From Pinus tabuliformis (lineage: Eukaryota; Streptophyta; Pinopsida; Pinales; Pinaceae): DNA of 64,000 nt. The DNA lies in assembly GCA_031772625.1 (NCBI GenBank), contig CM062818.1, positions 1,683,732,167-1,683,796,166 on the forward strand, read 5' to 3'. The notes beneath the pieces were generated by a model, which saw only the letters and a list, made by a program, of their open reading frames with translations, ran no database searches and had not been told where the DNA came from. This document shows, piece after piece, positions 24,659 through 35,080 of the stretch (within the stretch, counting starts at the first letter, position 1; the number at the start of each line of letters is the position of its first letter). The translations under genes were made by a program, and so were the position numbers.

Positions 24659-25140
24659 ATATCCCATTCACATGTACCATGGGGAGCTCTATTTCTATGT
24701 ACCAGTTCATTGAGAAGACATCCAGGGTGTGACAGAACAATTGCACCCATTCAGGTTGGGGCTTTTCTCCATAAGCCTGAGCCCACTTGGCCAAGTGCGC
24801 GTGCGGATCATCCTGCCCATCATATTTGTCTGTTATTCGTACCTTCGACTTCCCAAAGCATGTTCTCATCATCCTCCTACATTCGCGCCAATCATCAAAG
24901 CTTCCCTTATGCGTACCCCACCATCTTGCGGGCATAGCACACAGTGCCTAGTCCAATGCCTGGAAGCACTGGTTTTCTGGTACCTCCCTCTCAAATGCAT
25001 CCAAAAAGATATCTACATCATTTAGGCCATCATAAGTGGGCAACTTTCTTACCTCTAACAACACACATCTCAACGATTGGGTCATCATGTTACAGCTCAG
25101 TGTAGTTACCTCATGTAACCGATTCTGCCAGCGCTCTAGT
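24659..25140 (-). pseudogene. Element A second capsid-like block
   Basis: Minus-strand remnant with PARWWGTHKGSFDDWRECRR, KYDGQDDPHAHLAKWAQAYG and PEWVQLFCHTLDVFSMNWY. The pattern of a 'trp-rich, DDW, then KYDG..DP..HL' resembles a retrotransposon gag/capsid fold. It lies between the protease and RT, in addition to the capsid at 26771-27409, so A appears to have two capsid-like segments. I recall the same wording in related plant polyproteins. Truncated at one end by the B2 insertion. Confidence 0.65.
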
Positions 25141-25223
25141 TCTTCATCAGAGTCCTAGGTGCAGGAACTCTTACGATCCCATGTAATTCGTCCATCCACT
25201 GTTGGATTCACCCAATCTTGTTC

Positions 25224-25665
25224 TCACGCTGTTATCTTGTAGATACAGTCCAGATCGTCATCGCTCTCATAATCGTAGACCGGTTCAGTATAACGCAATC
25301 TTTTAGAAGGATCTAAGGGTACTATTATGTAGAGCGATTTCTTCTCAAATATCATCTTTCGCTTCTTTAGATTGATTACCCCGTTCATATCAGTAGCCCA
25401 ATCAATTCCCAGGCACATAGGGTAGGGGTTGCTGTCATCCACAATTTCTATTACCTCGAAGTCAGCCAGCGCGCTTGCGCCTTCAATATTTGTAGTCACT
25501 CCTTGTAGCTACCCCATTGGGATGATCTTCTGCTGATTCGCCATCTTTAGCTGAATCAGAGACCACTGTAGCGCGGGTCTCCCCATCTGCTCCCAAGTCT
25601 GATTTGTTACGACATTTGCGTCTGATCTTAGGTCCAAAATAACCTGATCCATTTCCTATTCTCAT
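25224..25665 (-). pseudogene. Element A aspartic protease region
   Basis: Minus-strand remnant with the C-terminal retropepsin wording NPYPMCLGIDWATDMNGVI, LKKRKMIFEKKSLYIIVPLD and EPVYDYESDDDLDCIYKI. This text typifies the gypsy protease just upstream of pol in plants. Broken. Confidence 0.75.
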
Positions 25666-25667
25666 AT

Positions 25668-26770
25668 CTACGCAGTCAACCTCATCCCCTGTCCCGTCCT
25701 TGTTTTATGCTTACTAATATTTCGTACTACGTGCGGATCACTCGAGGTGTTTCCGACGCATCTGTTTATAAGCTCTTGTAGCCCCTTCACAACCTTACTA
25801 TCATGCAATAACTTCATGTAGGACTCCAGGAAGGTTGTAAGCATAGAAGGGTCCATCTCCTGATCAGGCTTATCCTTTCTTCCTGAGGTGGAGGCCTCAG
25901 CGAAGATCTTTTTTTCTTCCATGAATGTTTCACGTGCGTGCTCCAAATTGAACTCAGCCTCCTTCACCAGAGCTTTGCAAGCCCATGTACTGTATTTGGG
26001 TTATTTCCCCTTGTCATCTCCTATTGTGATTCTGCTTCAAAGAACTATATTTACATTAGGATCCTCTTCGTGCGACTCAGACCTCATCATTTGCAGGTTC
26101 TAAGTAGACTGATGTGGTAGCACCCCTTTGTCACATATCCTTGGTATCAGCATAGGACAATCTTTTGTTTCATGATCAAACAGAGTGCAATACTTGCACG
26201 ACAAACGTGTTGGGTTAGTGCAATCGCGGGCATAATGCCCTGGTCCTCCACAATTGTAGCAAATCAGCTGTCCTCGACCTCTCCGAGGTCTTCCTCCACC
26301 TCGACCTCGTCCGCGCCCCTGAAAGCCTGTCCACGCCATCCCCGCACTCTGGTCAGGGGCCACGTTTCCGCCTGTACCCTATAGATGGGTGTTCTATCCA
26401 TCATCAACTCATAGCTTTTGCAGTTGCGCTCATCATGCCCTACCGACCTACAGAAGTTGCAGAACAACTGTTGTGGTGTCTGTACAAACTTTTGAAATAA
26501 ATGACAATTATCTGTGGCATGTTTTCCTGCTACCTGACATATGGCGTAGCACAATACAAGCTCTGCACTTGGTCTTGCCTGAGCTTCCAACCTCAAAGGC
26601 ATCAGTCCTTCTCCTGCAATATAGTTCGCAAAGAACGAGCAATGGTCTTTTTCATGCCCCTAACCCTTGCATTTCAGGCACCACAACTCTTCGTGCACCT
26701 TTGGTCAAACTGTTCTGTCTTGCTTCAAACTTTGCATCTCAAGGCAAAGATTTTACAATTACGCATGGAT
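25668..26770 (-). pseudogene. Element A nucleocapsid zinc knuckles and linker
   Basis: Minus-strand remnant with two CCHC knuckles, CYNCGGPGHYARDC and CKYCTLFDHETKDC (26100-26270), plus a possible third (CNFCRSVGHDERNC, near 26450). A Gly/Arg-rich stretch (GRGRGRGGGRPRRGRG) lies near 26290. A Glu-rich helix-like stretch (MKEAEFNLEHARETFMEEKK) follows at 25910-25967. Knuckles bind the element's RNA. Broken. Confidence 0.85.
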
Positions 26771-27409
26771 CTACTGGACCCCTAGATTCAGATCTTGCAT
26801 CAGTGTTTCATGTAGTCTCATTGCAATCTCCAAGGCCTCTGCCTGAGTTGTTATCTTCTGTTGTGACAGTGCAACCCTTAGGTGTGGCAGTAGCGAAGCC
26901 ACAAACCACTCGCGATGTTGTCCGTCTGTTAAGTTCATGTTAGCTTCGCGGATTTTACACTTAAAACTCTGATCGAGTTCCCAAGGTGTCTCGCCTGGTT
27001 GCATCGCGATTTCCTTGAACCCCACAATTGATTGTGCCTCAGATTTAGGCCTACTGAATTCTCTATTCAGTGCTATATGGATGTCTACTACTCCAACTTT
27101 CGGGTTATCATTAGAGTACTTGATATACCAGGTTAGCGCGCGATCCTGCAGGGCACTAACCAATGTTGCCTTCTTCATGTGATCGTCTGTAACACCCTGA
27201 GCTTCCCATACATCTTTCATGATGAACCAAAACTGGTTCAGATCATCATTTCCCAAGCCTTTGAACAAAGGCAGCTTCACTGAATTCGCCATACTGAACT
27301 GCAGTGGAGGTGGAGGTGGTACGGGTGAGGTCGCAGGTGATGGCGGTGAAGTTGGAGGTGGTGTGGGTGGAGGTGGCAATCACGGGAATCCTTGTCTTAT
27401 CAACTGAAT
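26771..27409 (-). pseudogene. Element A gag capsid
   Basis: Minus-strand gypsy capsid remnant. A Pro-rich N-terminus (PPPPTPPPTSPPSPATSPVP) is followed by SVKLPLFKGLGNDDLNQFW, ATLVSALQDRALTWYIKY and FKEIAMQPGETPWELDQSF. These match the usual Retrotrans_gag layout. It forms the particle shell in live relatives. Same start as the fragment at 1-440. Confidence 0.85.
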
Positions 27410-29033
27410 AGCACTTCATGGAGAAGCTTGCATTATCCCCTCTTCGTCACCTCGCGAAGGTGAAATCAATGGACTGTATTCAAGACCCTTTTTTCCTTCG
27501 TTCCTGTATGTTTTTTCGCTTCGTGTAGCCCCGAAAATCAAGGTAGCTGCATAACCCGCTTTTTTCACAATAGCATTTTAATCCAAGTATTCAAAGATTT
27601 CAAGTACTTACCTTGCGGTACTTTGAAAAAACGTTGCTCTGCCTCGTTGTAGCTGACTGAGGTATCGACTGCAAATTCAGTTACAAATCCTCCTATGACG
27701 CGATTGGCCCAACGATCGACATCATGGCGATCTTATCCTCAAATGCTTTCAATTTCTGTACTAGCTCTAGGGTCCAAACAATAAGACCATCAAGTTTCAA
27801 CCTTCCTTGGCTATCTTCTAGCTTCGCGATCCAATCGTATAGCTCAACCAGAAAGGAACATAAAAAGTTCTAGTGTATTTCTGTATATAGGTACCTGTCT
27901 AGCCACTGTTCCTTTGTCAGTCGCGGACTGTTGTTCTCCTGCACCATGAATTCGTGGATATTCCTATCCAACCAGTCTCCAATCTCTTTCTTAGTTGGAT
28001 TCCAGTGATACGACATCACACATCTCTTATGCAGATTCTGGTCCCGGAAATGGAACCATTTGTTAGCTTGAGGGGGCTTGACCTAGGTTCAATGTTAGGT
28101 AGCCAAACAAATCCCTACACTACTAGCCCTTTCGGCATTAGCCCGCGGAGCGTGGACCGAAGTCTCACCCAAAGCAGTATGGGGGGATGTTGGAACCAAG
28201 TTTCTGCACCCTGAGATGGTCGCAATGTCGGTTTACTCCTTCTATTCCTGCCTTCGCGCAGGTCACTTTGTTCTAGGGCTCGCCAGAATAGCCCTCTATT
28301 CTGACCTTCAATACCTCCGTGAAAGGGTACAATTGACCTTCACGCAGTCCTCACCTACAGCTTCGGTACTTTCGCGCTGCTAAGGAAGCATACCATGCAG
28401 ATTCCCAAACTAGTCTAAGTGTCTTACTTATCTTATTAAACATGTATAGTTAGCACCGCGTAAACAGATGTTCTTACTTGCGTTCACTTAACCAACGTAA
28501 TTACATACATTCATGCATCATTTATAATTGAAATTCATACACAATACGGCAAGATGCATTAATCGAAACAAAGACACATAATTTACAGAATACTTCACTT
28601 TATTGATATCTTCAAGTGATTACAGACTCTATCCATGCTAGGTACACAGCTGCAGAGGTCTGCGCACTTAGCTGTGGACTTCCACCCTAGACCTCTACGC
28701 ACTCAGCTGCAGAGACTCTACCTATGCTACAATCCGAAACTTAGACTTCTTACTTCAGAGCTATGACTATCCAAGACTTGTCTGAACTATTACTCTTAAA
28801 ACTACTTAGAGCTTAGCTCTTTTTATACAATCCCATGGTCTGCAGACCATGGGTAGATCTTTTACAACCGACTTTACTTTACAAAAATAAGGGCGGACAA
28901 CCCTTTATGACTCATGACACCTTCACACTCCGCGACCAGAAAATGTGGAGTCTTTACAAGTTTATTACAAAATTCAACCCAAAGTATGGGCTTTTAGCCC
29001 CAAAACTATCCTTGGGGGATCCTGTTCCGAACT
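27410..29033 (-). repeat. LTR plus leader of gypsy element A (right copy, 5')
   Basis: Direct copy of 441-1963, with similarity ending at 29033. This marks the outer end of the element. The inner LTR boundary and PBS are not resolved. The two copies differ at many sites, so A is clearly older than the B insertions it contains. Confidence 0.65.
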
Positions 29034-29744
29034 GCTATTTATAAGCATGGTTGTGTGACTGGTTTATGTCATGGTTATTTCATGTATTTACTTGTAACTA
29101 TTAAATGGATGGATGCAAGACCTAATTTATGATGTAGTAGTTCAATGGAGAAGGAGGTGATCCTTTTGGTTATGTTTCATAAGTTGTTTCAGTCATTTAT
29201 GCTCTGTCTTGTATCCTAGACCTGTAGGTTGCATTGATGCCAAGTGTTTGACAGAATGTCAATCCCAGTTGGGGATGCTTAGGCCTAGTCCTGAGGGTGA
29301 TTTTTGATTGATCAACATTGTTATTATGTTTTTAATGATCTCTGAAAGTTACAACAAGTTCTAGGCAGAGGCTAGGATTTTGGGCTAGAAAAGTGTCTCA
29401 AATCTCGAGGTCACTAGCACATAACTGGCAATTTTAGATCACAGTCGTTGGCAGGTAGGCCTGTGAGAGCGACTTTAGGTTGCTAATCACTCCCTTGCCC
29501 ATAGCATGAGAGCGAGTAAGGGCTAAGAGCTGCAGAATAGCGGTGGGACCCAGGGATATGTTGTCTGAGTGGCTGACTTGTCTCCTAAGGGGTCTGTTGA
29601 TGATGTTGGATGACTGTAAGTGATGTTTCGTCGATTCCACTTCCTTAAGGTGACATAGGAGGTCGAATCTGATCGTAGTAGCATCTCTCCTCATGTTTAC
29701 CCCGGTTGGCATGGTTACTTTGAGTAGACCTAGGAGGGGGTGTT
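29034..29744. other. Intergenic, possible old LTR remnant
   Basis: No gene supported. The block from about 29440 to 29745 has balanced base composition unlike the AT-rich flank and ends in AGGGGGTGTTACAC, which resembles the end of some plant LTRs. No partner was found in the window. Confidence 0.3.
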
Positions 29745-30440
29745 ACACAAAGTTTGAAATTTTTACCGAAGGTACTACTATAAGTCTCCACATATCTTTG
29801 AAACTTTCACAGTCTAAAACATCTTCAGAAATAAGTTATAGTTAAAATGCCCAATTGACCTATTTGAAATTGATTTCAAGAGCATTCAAGAACCCTAACT
29901 TTCACAAGGCATATCTTGTAAAGTATAATGAATCAATATCTAAAATTTTGATCACATGTACCTAGAGATCTTACCTCCATCTTCTCAAAATTTCATTGCT
30001 TGAAACATCATAAGATATGTGATAGAAAATATGTCAAACTAACCTGTTTGAAATTGATTTTAGAACCATTTAGGAACCCTAACTTGCACAAGGCATATCT
30101 CATAAAGTATAATGAACCAATGTCTTAAATTTTGAGTACATGTACCTAGTGATCTCACCTTTATCTCTTAAAAATTTCATGGTCTAAAATGTCCCAAAAA
30201 TTTATGTTATAGTGAAATCCCAAGATGACTGGTTTGAAGCATAATTAAGGATGAACCACAAACCCTAATTTCCACAACATATATATCTCCAGTGTAGCGA
30301 AACAAGATGTGAAATTTTAACTAGATGTTCCCCTTAATGTCTTCTCAATATGCTCAAAATTTTTCCATTTGAATCGATCCATAAAACAAGTTATAGTGAA
30401 AATGTCAAAATGACTCGTTCACTCCACAAATCACATTTTT
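29745..30440. repeat. Degenerate tandem repeat, period ~185 bp, about four copies
   Basis: Successive copies share the order ATTTGAAATTGATTT, AACCCTAA(C/T)TT, CACAAGGCATATC, AAAGTATAATGAA and CATGTACCTAG. The AACCCTAA landmark lies at 29891, 30075 and 30261, giving spacings of 184 and 186 bp. A first partial and a last partial copy flank these. Confidence 0.75.
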
Positions 30441-32050
30441 GCTCAGACATACTTTCCTTCCAATGCCTTCCCCTTTTATACATTATCATAACACTTCATG
30501 AAAATTCATGCCAATTCAAAAAGTCATGTTAGTTCATTAATTAAATAGTCGATTCACCTTTTTTTTTCACTTTTTCAAATACCATGGATATGAAACCACC
30601 ATTTCACTTCTCCTTTCTCAAGAGAACCCACTTTTTAATATTCTTGGATACTTATATATAATATCGATGGTATAAGTAATATGACATCAATGATAATAAT
30701 TTGTTCAACACCCTTGGGTATGGGATAATACTCTAACTTCTTATAATACTCATGTAGAACTTGGATTCATATGTTGAGAAACATTTAAAATGATGACAAA
30801 TATTGTGAAGCGTTGTCCTTTTGGCCCTCCAAGATAATGGAAAAAAGATAGGTTGATGGTCTAAGAAAGTAGCCTCCCCCAAAATCTACATAAACCAAGT
30901 GTCATTATAATCAATGTAAGAGTTATTTTGGTAAGAAAGTATGGAAAAATCCAATCTCTTCAATGACCATTCATTAAGTTCCCTAATGTAGATTATAATA
31001 AATAAAACACAATATCATTAGACTTGTTCAAATCATATACCTCTACATCACCTTTAAAGCCATAAGAAACTTCCATTTCACATTGGACTTGTTCAAACCA
31101 TATACCTCTACATCACCTTTGAAGCCATAAAAAGACATCCATTTCACATTATGGCATTTAGACCAACAACCTGTCTTTTTTATCATTTTATGTTTCAATT
31201 ATGTTAAAGTTGCTACTCATAGGCCAAATGCCTACCATGACTATTTAACCATTAATCTCTAAAATATTTCTCATTCTTTTGCATCATTAAATATATATAT
31301 ATTTACCCAAGCATCCAAACCATTGGTTATGTGAGATGAATTCCCTAAACAACAACGATTATATCCATATTAGGAGAATGAACATGGCTACTCAACCCCT
31401 TCATTCGTCTTGTGTTGTTAAACAACAAAGTGCGGTAAAACATCATCATTATCCTTAAGCTCCTAAAAACAAGACATGCCTTCGTCTAAGTGTTTGAAAC
31501 AAGTATTTTTTTAAGGTGTAGTTTTTAGTGCGATTTTTTTGGAGGCTTTCCAATGAAATTTCTCTAAATTTTGGCAGCAATTTATTGAAATCTCAAGTTT
31601 GATAGGTAATTTTTGCACAATCAAAGTGTCCTAAGGGTTTTTCAGGGTGCTGAATCCAAATATGCAGTTAAAAAACCATTTTAACTAATACAAATTAAGA
31701 TTTAACCTCAATTTTTCCGATCAGATTCTGTCACCAAAATCTCCAAAAAAAAATGGAACTAAAGACAACTCCTTTTTCTAAAAATTTATTCCAAAAAATA
31801 TTTTATATAAAATCAATTATAAAAACAAGGGTACTGACGGTCATTCTCTTATACCTTCTTTCAGGAAAAAGTTCTGTCAAAGTTTAAGCCATTCCAAGGA
31901 TGAACCTTTGTTTAAAAGTTTCTCTCTTTTCTAAAATGACATGAATGCTCAAAAACTGGATCAAAAATCTGCATCATAATAATAAGGAAAATAAATTTAT
32001 GTGCGTAATCACCTATCGCCGCCCGCTGGGAAAGGCCGAGAGACGATAAC
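30441..32050. other. AT-rich intergenic region upstream of PPR gene
   Basis: No coding sequence supported. It holds one short tandem duplication (31021-31150) and a short AT dinucleotide run near 31290. Toward the right end it becomes the likely promoter of the PPR gene. Confidence 0.6.
31021..31150. repeat. 65 bp tandem duplication
   Basis: Two copies of a unit containing GACTTGTTCAAA, CATATACCTCTACATCACCT and CCATTTCACATT, starting at 31021 and 31086, with a few differences. Confidence 0.85.
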
Positions 32051-32116
32051 CACATAAATACAACAGGTTTCAGGGTTTCAAGGAGATTTCTATCTCGTTC
32101 TTAATCTGCTCAGACA
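32045..32116 (+). promoter_or_regulatory. Possible core promoter/5' leader of PPR gene
   Basis: A TATA-like CATAAATA lies at about 32052, some 80 bp before the start codon region. The leader is short and pyrimidine-rich toward its end. No transcript evidence is available. Confidence 0.3.
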
Positions 32117-32143
32117 ATGGCGACTGCGAGGAGATGTTTTTAG
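32117..32143 (+). promoter_or_regulatory. Overlapping 8-codon upstream ORF at PPR start
   Basis: An ATG at 32117 in the favourable plant context ACAATGGCG opens MATARRCF and stops at 32143, overlapping the PPR start (32134) in another frame. MATARR- is a typical beginning for an organelle-targeted plant protein. Either this is a translation-dampening upstream ORF, or the true N-terminus was disturbed within the T5 run at 32136-32140. Inference only. Confidence 0.5.
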
Positions 32144-34371
32144 TTGCTCAACGCTTCTTCCACACTTTGAATGCCACTGCCGAGGTGCGCATTAAAATAT
32201 TATGTCATACCAATAGGCTTCAAGAGGCAGTGGAGGCATTCCAGCAACTGCTTTCCTCTAAACCCAAATCCATCCCCACTGTAATCACGTGCAATATTTT
32301 GTTAAGTAGCTTGGTGAGACGGAATCAACCCGAATCAGCGTTGTCTGTTTACGGACATATGATTGAAGTAGACATTCTTCCAAGTCTGACTACCTTGAAC
32401 ATTATCATCGATTGTCACTGTCGGACAGGGAGAATGGATTGTGCATTCAAAGTGTTTGAAGGAATGGAAGCACATGGATATGTTCCAAATGTTGTAACCT
32501 TCAATATCCTCATCAAAGGGCTTTGCAGGAAGTGCAGAATCGAGGATGCTGCCAAACTTTTCAACCAAATGGTGAGCAAACAACTGGTTTCTGATCTTTT
32601 TACATATAATACCCTAATAGATGGGCTGTGCAAGAGAGGGAAAACCCACGAGGTGTTCGCATTGATTGCTGTCATGCTGCAAAAAGGTCACGAGCCCAAC
32701 AGAATCACATTTAACACGCTCATGGATCGACTATGCAAAGAAGGTAAACTCCAAGAGGCCAAGGAACTATTGTGTCAGATGTCAAAAGAAGGTAATAATC
32801 CCGATGCTATTACATTTAATCCTCTCATTGAGGGTCTTTGCAAACAAGGCAAGTTGGAGGAGGCTAGACAGCTCTTTCATGACATGTCTATAAAAAACGT
32901 ATGCCCTGACGTTGTGACATATAGTACACTTATTGATGGTTTCTGTAATGAAGGCAAGTTGGAAGAGGCCATGGAGCTCCTCCGTGAAATGCCCAGAAAA
33001 AACATATGCCCTAATGTTGTCACGTACAGTGTGCTTATTGATGGTTTCTGCAAAGAAGGCAGGTTGCAAGAGGCTATGGAGATCCTCCGTGAAATGCTCA
33101 ACAAAAATGTATGCCCTAATGTTGTGACATACAATACTCTTATTGATGGTTTCAGTAAGGAAGGAAAGTTGGAAGAGGCTATGGAGTTTCTCCATGAAAT
33201 GTCCAGAAAAAACATATCCTCTGATGTTGTCACGTACATTGTGCTTATTGATGGTTTGTGTAAGGAAGGCAACTTGGAAGGGGCTGTGGACCTACTTCAT
33301 GAAATGCCCAGCAAAAACATATGCCCTAATGTGGTCACGTACAATCTGCTTATTGATGGTTTCTGCAAGGAAGCCAAGTTGGAAGAGGCTATGGAGCTCT
33401 TCAATGAAATGACCAGCAAAACTATATGCCCTGATGTTTTCACGTACAATATGCTTATTGATGGTTTCTGTAAGGAAGGCAAGTTGGAAGAGGCTATGGA
33501 GCTCCTTCACGGAATGCCCAGCAAAAGCATAAGCCCTAATGTTGTCACATACAATGTGCTTATTGATGGTTTCTGTAAAGAAGGCAAGGTGGGCAAAGCA
33601 CGAAAGCTCTTCAATGAATTCCCTAGCAAAAATATATTCCCTAATGTTGTCACATACAGTGCTCTTATCGATGGTTGCTGCAAGGAAGGCAAGTTAAAAG
33701 AGGCTATGAAGCTCTTCTATGAAATGCCCAACAGAAACATATACCCTAATGACATCACATACAATGTGCTTATTGATGGTCTCTGTAAGGAAAGGAAATG
33801 GGAGGAGGCCAACAAAATACTTCATGAAATGCTGGACAAGGGTTGCAATCCGGATGTTATCACTTACAATGCTCTTATTGATGGTCTTTGCAAGGAAGGC
33901 AGGCTTCAGGAAGCTCTCCGATTATTAGATGTTATGGGGAAAATAGGGCATCATCCTGATGAAATCACATACAATGCGCTTATAAATGGGTTTTCCAGGG
34001 TGGGTATGCTAGAGAAGGCCAGGGTACTCCTTCAGGAGATGTCTGAGAAAGGTTGTAGGCCTAACCTAGTTAGCTATACTACATTAATAAATGGGTTCTG
34101 CAAGCATGGCATGATAGACCAAGCACTACAATTCTTCCATGAGATGCCAAAGCAGGGCTTGAGCCCTAATGTTGTTACATACAACACATTAATTAATGGA
34201 TTCTGCAAAGTGGGTAAACTGAAGGAGGCAATAAAGTTGTTTAAACAGATGACAGACATCGGTCATGTCCCTGATATGATTACATATACAATTCTCATGG
34301 ATGGAATATGCAAGGAAGGCACACACCATGAGGCCAACAGACTACTGCATGAGATCTTAAAAATTGTTTGA
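32134..34371 (+). CDS. P-class pentatricopeptide-repeat protein, restorer-of-fertility-like, 20 repeats
   Basis: A single uninterrupted 745-residue frame. Residues 1-49 are an N-terminal segment (MFLVAQRFFHTLN then a degenerate half-repeat). Residues 50-745 are 20 consecutive PPR repeats of exactly 35 residues (the last has 31), of the form VVTYNxLIDGFCKEGKLEEA. No E, DYW or other C-terminal domain is present, so it is a pure P-class protein. Such proteins bind organellar RNA base by base through residues 5 and 35 of each repeat and affect RNA stability, cleavage or translation. The VTYNTLIDGFCK style and high repeat likeness resemble the restorer-of-fertility-like clade, usually mitochondrial. 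Residues 1-13 (Arg, Phe, no acidic residues) could target mitochondria, but see the upstream ATG at 32117. Intronless coding region, typical for P-class PPR genes. No neighbouring host gene is visible. Function is inferred from family; the specific target is unknown. Confidence 0.92.
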   Translation: MFLVAQRFFHTLNATAEVRIKILCHTNRLQEAVEAFQQLLSSKPKSIPTVITCNILLSSLVRRNQPESALSVYGHMIEVDILPSLTTLNIIIDCHCRTGRMDCAFKVFEGMEAHGYVPNVVTFNILIKGLCRKCRIEDAAKLFNQMVSKQLVSDLFTYNTLIDGLCKRGKTHEVFALIAVMLQKGHEPNRITFNTLMDRLCKEGKLQEAKELLCQMSKEGNNPDAITFNPLIEGLCKQGKLEEARQLFHDMSIKNVCPDVVTYSTLIDGFCNEGKLEEAMELLREMPRKNICPNVVTYSVLIDGFCKEGRLQEAMEILREMLNKNVCPNVVTYNTLIDGFSKEGKLEEAMEFLHEMSRKNISSDVVTYIVLIDGLCKEGNLEGAVDLLHEMPSKNICPNVVTYNLLIDGFCKEAKLEEAMELFNEMTSKTICPDVFTYNMLIDGFCKEGKLEEAMELLHGMPSKSISPNVVTYNVLIDGFCKEGKVGKARKLFNEFPSKNIFPNVVTYSALIDGCCKEGKLKEAMKLFYEMPNRNIYPNDITYNVLIDGLCKERKWEEANKILHEMLDKGCNPDVITYNALIDGLCKEGRLQEALRLLDVMGKIGHHPDEITYNALINGFSRVGMLEKARVLLQEMSEKGCRPNLVSYTTLINGFCKHGMIDQALQFFHEMPKQGLSPNVVTYNTLINGFCKVGKLKEAIKLFKQMTDIGHVPDMITYTILMDGICKEGTHHEANRLLHEILKIV
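32911..33750 (+). repeat. Near-identical 105 bp coding units (PPR repeats 7-14)
   Basis: Repeats 7 to 14 share long DNA stretches such as CTTATTGATGGTTTCTG and AAGTTGGAAGAGGCTATGGA, whereas repeats 1-5 and 17-20 are more diverse. This points to recent unit duplication or gene conversion within the gene. Confidence 0.75.
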
Positions 34372-35080
34372 CGCTGTGGCTGTGATAGATTTAGCAGTAA
34401 ATAACAGCCTCTGTAAGCATCTTGCTGAAATGTACCTGTTAAGATTCAGTACTAGGGTGCGAATTGCAATTGATAAAGTTCAGGGGTGACCTTGGTAAAG
34501 ATTCACTAGCCAGGCTATTTGAAACAGGTAAAGAATGTTGCATGTTTCTATTTTATGAAATGAACTAGCCCTCTTTTATGCCCTCAACTGAGTGTTGTTC
34601 GCAATTTTGCAGCTTGCTTTTGAAATTTGCATGCCTTCTTTTTGTTGTGGCTTTGATTATTGAGGCTGTGTGAAATAGTTTGTTGCATATCTTGCGTTTG
34701 ACCATGGATCTATTTAAGAAGTTGTAACCTGGTCAATTCCAATACCAGTGCTACATGAAGACAAGTGACTAAATTTTGCATGACATGTATGTACCATCCT
34801 AAGAAGGGATTATTCCCACAACAAACTAAGCCCTCAATCTTATTGGTTTACTTCCATGTCTGGTAAGACTTTGCAGTTTGCTTATTCCTTCTGTCATGTA
34901 ATGCTTTAATTTTTCTTCATGTTTCTTCATAAATTGGAAGCATATATTTGTGCCAGATCCTGCTTTAATGTTGATAACATTAACATTAATATACTTTAAT
35001 TGTTTACCTTGTTGCAGGACATTTGGCATCTCTACGCATTTTCTGTGGATGAGGTGTAATAGTTTTTATTCCTTTTCTTC
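34372..35080 (+). other. Downstream region of PPR gene, no gene seen
   Basis: AT-rich, with pyrimidine tracts followed by TGCAG (for example near 34610 and 35015) that look like 3' splice sites. It could be a spliced 3' UTR, which would need transcript data. No second coding frame is supported. Confidence 0.35.

Noticed and set aside
32335-33692. Several minus-strand open frames inside the PPR gene
   Set aside because: Antisense shadows of the repetitive 105 bp coding units.
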